From contig CALYLW010000538.1 of NCBI GenBank assembly GCA_944989445.1, forward strand, positions 282,001 to 346,000: DNA of 64,000 nucleotides, written 5' to 3'. Below the pieces are notes generated by a model. The model worked only from the letters and a program-made list of their open reading frames with translations, searched no databases and was not told the DNA's origin. The DNA comes from Ampullaceana balthica. Taxonomy: Eukaryota > Mollusca > Gastropoda > Lymnaeidae. Shown piece after piece: positions 59,413 to 64,000 of the stretch. How positions within the stretch are numbered: position 1 is the first letter of the stretch; each line of letters starts with the position of its first letter. Position numbers and translations under genes: made by a program.

Positions 59413-62346
59413 CTAACAGTTATATGCAACTATTCAGAATTTCAAAAGATTTCATTAAAAAAAAACATTATTGGGTTCCAATGTTAAGAAGCCTGTCATA
59501 AATGAGTGACATGTGGACGCTTCTTGTATAGCGCGTACCAAGGTTTAAAATCTGAGTGGATACTATTATTACCGGATTGCTTTGAAGATGTGGACCAAGA
59601 AAATCCTCTGGCTTTGCTGAAGCGATAATTCACATGCTTTAATCCTTGAATTGTTTAGCTGCGTACACATATCATTTTGCATAATGTAGTGCTGGTTACT
59701 TTTTTCAAATATTTTTTTTTAGAAGTTGAGTTGCTTACGTTTTGTGGACAGAATCACGCAAATAACATTGTAATTTTAATATGATGCATATAATTTGAAA
59801 TACACTTGTATGTTGTAGTGCCAAATTAATGTATGATTATTTCTTTGTAAGTATAGATGAATGGTTTTCATTATTTTGTGTCTGGTTCATTTTGTGATCC
59901 TAATTTTTTCTTACATAGATTTAATCTATTCATTTTTTTAATCTTCAACTTGAACAAGCCTTTATAAACTTTATTTATATAAATAATTGTTTTTTTATCA
60001 ATTTGATTTACTATTTTATGTTTAACATGTTATTTCATTACAATTTCATTTAAGTCCACTTTGTTTGATACTATTTAATGAGTGACAACACAAGATTGTG
60101 TTTTCCATTAACTTTTCCTTAGTCTTTTCTAACAAAATTTATTACCATTGCAAAAATGTTAAAAAGTCAATATTTTTAAAAATTATTTATTTAATCTATA
60201 TGCAGTACTCACTTGTCAAAAGCCTCTACTGCAGGCTGATCAAAAGTCTCCTCAACTTCGGTAACAGTCACTGGTGATCTGTATAGAAGTTAAAAGAACT
60301 GTGTTTTTATGGCATGAACAATTTTGTTAAAATACGACCAAATCCAAAACAAAGTATTCTTTAAAAAATAAAACTTATACCAAACAATCTTGCTAAGGAA
60401 AAATAAAACTTCATTTTCAAAAAATGTATTTCATGCCTCTCAAGATTTATTAGATGTAATTTGTCAAAATAATATATTTTTTATTAAATTTATTTGAACA
60501 TGCATTGGACAATTTATTGACAGAAATTATTCTTTAGGACGGCAAGACACATAAACATTTCATAAAGTATTATTAAGCTGTAGATTGATATCGGTATTGG
60601 TGTTAGCACTATTCACACCAATTTATCAGTTATACAGAAAAGGTTTAATAGCTGTGAGTTGCAAAGTTAATATGGATATAGGGGACAGGTAGGAATGAGC
60701 ATTTTAGTTGTTTTATCTTTCCACAAAACAGACAAGATTAATATTCCGGTAAATAACCGATACATTTTCTTTCTAAATCAAGTTTTTTTACTTAATATAA
60801 TAATAATATTTGATAATTTATATAGCGCTGTATCCCATTAAGGAACCGGGCTCACAGCACTTTATATTGAGATCATATGACCTTCGATATAAATGAAATA
60901 TTAGACACAGTTCGATAGTTGTTTAAATTGTTTTGGTCTAATCCTTGTTTTTTTAGCAATGGTTTTATTACAGCAGATTTACATAAGGTGGGAAAAGAAC
61001 CAGATGTTAGACTCTCATTTACTATATTGGTTATTGTTGCGAGTAAGAGATCTAGTGACTCAACCAATAGTGGAGTGGGGATTGGATCAAGAGAGCAGGA
61101 CTTTGGCTTAGATTTTAGAATAACAGCTTTGACCTCATTTTCCGTAACAGGCTGGAAAATTTCAAAGTTTGACCTCACAGCAAAAGAAGGAGATAAATTA
61201 TCAGGTGGTAACATCTTGCTGTCAAGCTCTGTCCGAATTTCGGCAATTTTGTTTGTAAAAAAATTACAAAATATATCAAGTTGTTGATGCAATGGATATA
61301 CAGAGGGAAGGACCATAGCTATACCACTCACACTGAGGTTATTACATACATTAAATAGTTGCCTACTAGTACTACTTGTGAGTATTTTATTACTATAGTA
61401 CGAGGTTTTTGCTTGATGTACTACGTTAGTCACACGTCGCTTGGCTGTAAAATAAATTTGCTTATGTACGAAAAGTCTTGTTTTCAACCATGTCTTTTCA
61501 GCTACACGGCGATCTTTCTTGGCGCGTCGAAGTTCATCCCTTACTTAATGCGTTTGAATACATAATTTGCTTTCTTATATAATAATAACACTATTCATGC
61601 TAGCTTAGCATGCTCAATGAATTTTAATACTTAGAAGCTCGCTAACATTTTTAAAGTCGGCTGGATAGCGAAGTCAATAGTTCGCTCGCCTCACAAGCTG
61701 ATGGACGTGGGATCCAGCCCACATAATCTGTTTACACCTATCATTTTGCATAATGTAATGCTTGTTCCTTTTCTAATTATTTTTTTTAGAAGTTGATATT
61801 CTTACTTTTTGTGGACAAAATCAAGCAAATCACATGGCGTTTTTAAAAGGATGCATGTAATTTGAAATACATATGTATATGGTAGTGCCAAATTAATGTA
61901 TGTTTATTGTTTTGTAAGTATAAATGAATGGGTAACAATATTTTGTGACTGGTTCATTTTGTGTTCTTAATTATTTTTTTAACATAGATTTAATATATTG
62001 ATTGTCTTAATCTTCAGCATCAACAAGCCATTTTTAACTTTTTTGTATATAAATATTTTTTTTAATCAATTTGATTTACTATTTTATGTTTAACATGTTA
62101 TTTTATTACAATTTTATTTAAGTCCACTTTGGTTGATACTATTTAATTAGTGACAACACAAGATTGTGTTTTCCATTAACTTTTCCTTAGTCTTGTCTAA
62201 CAAAATTTATTACCATTGCATAAAATTAAAACGGTCAATATTTTTAAAAATCATTTATTAAATCTGTATGCAGTACTCACTTGTCAACAGCATCTACTGC
62301 AGGCGGATCAAAAGTCTCCTCAACTTCGGTAACAGTCACTGGTGAT
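56688..62346 (-). CDS. Unit A: last three coding exons of a paralogous gene
   Basis: Exons are 62281-62346, 60213-60278 and 56688-56823. The first two are 66-nt phase-2/phase-2 copies of one exon: SPVTVTEVEETFDPPAVDAV and SPVTVTEVEETFDQPAVEAF. The third continues in frame: EQSPSEDSSEVTVQSVLSDD, LFTQSVNSTKSEDPIE and ends RQLTLIPS-stop. Borders are ACAG/GTGAGT and TTTCAG. The resulting tail has two 22-residue acidic repeats and a Ser/Glu-rich end, likely cytoplasmic or disordered. No tyrosine-based signalling motif is seen. Upstream exons must lie beyond 64000. Spliced use of both 66-nt exons is inferred. Confidence 0.75.
56858..57668. mobile_element. Insertion with ATTAATCGTTAA ends (hAT-like), absent from unit B
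   Basis: The left edge tgtggaaattaaagattaat and right edge attaatcgttaacagcccta resemble the termini seen at 59.3, 46.0 and 35.4 kb. Unit B runs straight through this point (ttttaaaattaaagatgtgt). It contains the MITE at 57114-57299. An inverted relative of its left part is at 59077-59338. Confidence 0.6.
57114..57299. mobile_element. hAT-type MITE, copy 2
   Basis: The ends are CAATGTTCCTTCTAAG and CTTAAAGGGAACATTG. Flanks ctaccata / ctaccatg match at 7 of 8 positions. It is oriented opposite to copy 1. Confidence 0.8.
57836..58882. other. Unit A-specific insert of unclear type, LTR-like
   Basis: It starts after a G/C-run segment (cgcaggggggggcaaggggc, and the opposite strand shortly after). 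It is less AT-rich than its surroundings and ends with ttgcaataaacagtttacg, a poly(A) signal-like word. The ORF at 58277-58570 is not recognised. A solo LTR is possible, but no ends were proved. Confidence 0.3.
58883..59076. mobile_element. hAT-type MITE, copy 3
   Basis: It begins gaatgtttcctttaagctg and ends cttagagggaagattg, the same body as copies 1 and 2. No target duplication is visible. The adjoining 59077-59338 is the inverted relative of 56858-57113. Confidence 0.7.
59335..59410. repeat. (TA)n microsatellite
   Basis: About 75 bp of pure TA after gtagcccta, at the same relative place as in unit B. Confidence 0.95.
60797..61540 (-). mobile_element. Truncated CR1/L2-type LINE insertion
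   Basis: The 9-bp flank ttacttaat is present at 60788-60796 and 61541-61549; copy 2 of the tandem duplication has it once (near 63370). The minus-strand ORF (60873-61487, 204 aa) covers the linker and fingers of the reverse transcriptase: KTSYYSNKILTSSTSRQLF, FFTNKIAEIR, LDPIPTPLLVESLDLLL and AVIKPLLKKQGLDQNNLNNY. It then ends near SFISKVI and jumps to the 3' tail, so the catalytic palm is deleted. Confidence 0.85.
61658..61725 (+). repeat. tRNA-like SINE fragment, copy 1
   Basis: The sequence gatagcgaagtcaatagttc with ctcgcctcacaagctga and a B-box-like gtgggatccagccc resembles a tRNA-derived SINE head. It repeats at 63497-63560. Confidence 0.5.
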
Positions 62347-63496
62347 CTGTATAGAAGTTAAACGAACTGTGTTTTTATGTAATGAAAAATTTGGCTAAAA
62401 TACAACCGAATCCAAAACAAAGTATTCATTAAAAGATAAAACTTATACCAAACAAACTTTCATAGGAAAGAAAAAACTTCATTTTTTTTTACCTTTAGAT
62501 GTAATGAGTCAAACAATTTTTATTACATCTATTTGAACATACATTGGACAATTTGTTGACAGAAAATTTTCTTTAGGACGGCAAGATACATAACATGTCA
62601 TAAATGTGCATTAAGCTTTAGATTGATATCGGCATTGTCGTTAGCACTGTCCACCACAATTTATCAGTTATACAGAAATCTACATCTTCATTTGTGTTCT
62701 GATATATAGCCCGAAGTATATTAATAATACAATGATTTTACGTTCATAGTCTGACAAAAATTGGGTTTAAGACTTTAAACGTGTCCAGTAAAATATATTA
62801 ATAATTAATGGAGATATTGCACACACAAAATAATAATGATAAAAAAATAATTTTCTAGAATATTATAGATATTTTATCCCGATAGGCTTACCAAAATAAT
62901 CGGATAAGACATTAATTTTTATCCAATTAAAATCTGTGATAAATTACAGACACTTACGGAAAATGAAATCACAAAATGTTCTTTAATATTTTAAACATAC
63001 CCGAAACATGCCAAAAACTTCATTTTTTAACATTTCCTGCCTCTCAAGATGTATTAGATGTAATGAGTCAAACAATTTTTGTTACATTTATTTGAACATA
63101 CATTGGACAATTTGTTGACAGAAAATATTCTTTAGGACGGCAAGTTACATAACATGTCATAAATTATCATTAAGCTGTAGATTTATATTGGCATTTGTGT
63201 TAGCACTGTCCACCACAATTTATCAGTTATACAGAAAATGTTTAATAGCTGTGAGTTGCAAAGTTACGCAGTTGCCGTACAACGTGTAGGATCGATCATT
63301 TTAGTTGTTTTCTTTCCACAAAACAGATTAGATTATTATTACGGTACATAACCGGAACGTTTTCTTTCTATCAAATTTGTTACTTAATACATTTGATTAT
63401 ATAATTTGCTTTCTTCTATAATAATAACACTATCCAGGCTAGCTTAGCATGCTCAATTAACATTGAAGTTTAGAAGCTCGCTAACATTTTTAAAGG

Positions 63497-63560
63497 TGGC
63501 AAGATAGCGACGTCAATAGTGCATTCGCCTCACTAGCTGAAGGGCGTATGATCCAGCCCA
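63497..63560 (+). repeat. tRNA-like SINE fragment, copy 2
   Basis: It shares agatagcgacgtcaatag and cgcctcactagctgaagg with copy 1. It marks the right end of the tandem duplication. Confidence 0.5.
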
Positions 63561-63570
63561 CATTAAAGCC

Positions 63571-64000
63571 ACAGTTAAAATTTTGATGAATGACTATCAC
63601 TAAAAAGTTATCAGCTGACCTGGAGAGGAGATGGGCACTGCCAAGTTCAACAGAGCCCCGGGAAAAATATAATTGAATTATTAGAACCCCCTACGACCAA
63701 GAGGTTATAGGACACAAAAAATATTTTATTTTAAAAAGCCTTCCATTTTTCTTAATGTTTTTTTGTTGCAACCATTAAAAAATGGAACATTATTTGAGTT
63801 TTCTTGTCAACTATTCAAAAGAAGACATTTTATTGTACATCTTCTTGTGTCAAACGACTACATGAGCTTTCAGATAGGACTCTGCAGAGGAACGAAGCCC
63901 CTTTAGAAATACATGTTCTGATTTTAAGTATTATAAATACAACATTATATATTCAGACAAATTTGTTTTCCAGAACAGAAGATGAGCTATAAATTGATGG
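63571..64000. other. No recognisable feature
   Basis: No exon with EGF, lectin or tail signature was found on either strand here. Further exons of unit A must lie outside the window. Confidence 0.5.

Larger units (their letters stand above)
59660..63570. repeat. Tandem duplication of about 2 kb carrying the 66-nt exon
   Basis: Copy 1 (about 59660-61735) and copy 2 (about 61736-63570) share the order: cattttgcataatgtaatg, the exon, ggacggcaag block, tagcttagcatgctcaat and a tRNA-like end. Copy 1 contains the LINE at 60797-61540. Copy 2 contains an internal second copy of the 62.48-62.68 kb block at 62.98-63.24 kb. Confidence 0.8.

Noticed and set aside
60919..61287. 122-residue plus-strand ORF
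   Set aside because: It is the antisense shadow of the LINE reverse transcriptase, which has the recognisable residues.

Overview
This is an AT-rich eukaryotic window with introns, microsatellites and very heavy transposon load. The only host genes I can support encode eight-cysteine EGF-like modules next to galactose-binding (F-type lectin / discoidin-like fold) modules, together with their paralogues. This gene style and the repeat types (Helitrons, hAT elements, RTE and CR1-like LINEs, tRNA-derived SINEs) suggest a mollusc, most likely a gastropod. The taxon is an inference, not a demonstrated fact.

Host genes all lie on the minus strand and look like a tandem family. Gene D (my label) starts at 21889 with a signal-peptide exon and runs off the left edge. 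Ten coding exons (513 codons) give signal peptide, EGF, galactose-binding domain 1, galactose-binding domain 2 and four EGF modules. Every junction is in phase 1. To the right lie three paralogous 3' gene ends with an acidic Ser/Thr-rich C-terminal tail: unit C (terminal exon 33896-34004, with decayed EGF and galactose-binding exons at 35.6-36.3 kb), unit B (exons 46932-46997 and 45123-45255) and unit A (exons 62281-62346, 60213-60278 and 56688-56823). The 66-nt penultimate exon is duplicated in tandem in unit A. The downstream flanks of A, B and C (53.2-56.9, 40.4-45.3 and 22.9-24.7 + 33.3-34.0 kb) are recognisable segmental duplicates. That the tails and the EGF/lectin exons belong to one gene family is inferred from strand, order and unit C.

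Transposons fill most of the rest. At 24749-33229 there is an almost intact autonomous Helitron with both termini and one frameshift in its Rep-helicase; it sits inside unit C. The 8.2-kb intron region 11.3-19.3 kb holds a CR1/jockey-like LINE remnant into which two hAT elements with perfect 8-bp target duplications, a nested MITE, another MITE and an RTE fragment were inserted. Another complete hAT (49088-51943), a shorter one (40871-42428), a TA-flanked MITE (54575-55143) and several small hAT MITEs also have clear ends. A Ty3/gypsy remnant (37.6-40.2 kb) keeps gag, a KH-like domain, a scrap of RNase H, a polypurine tract and one LTR. Because the host duplicates are aligned, several insertions can be compared with an empty site in a sister copy, so their order relative to the duplications can be read directly.
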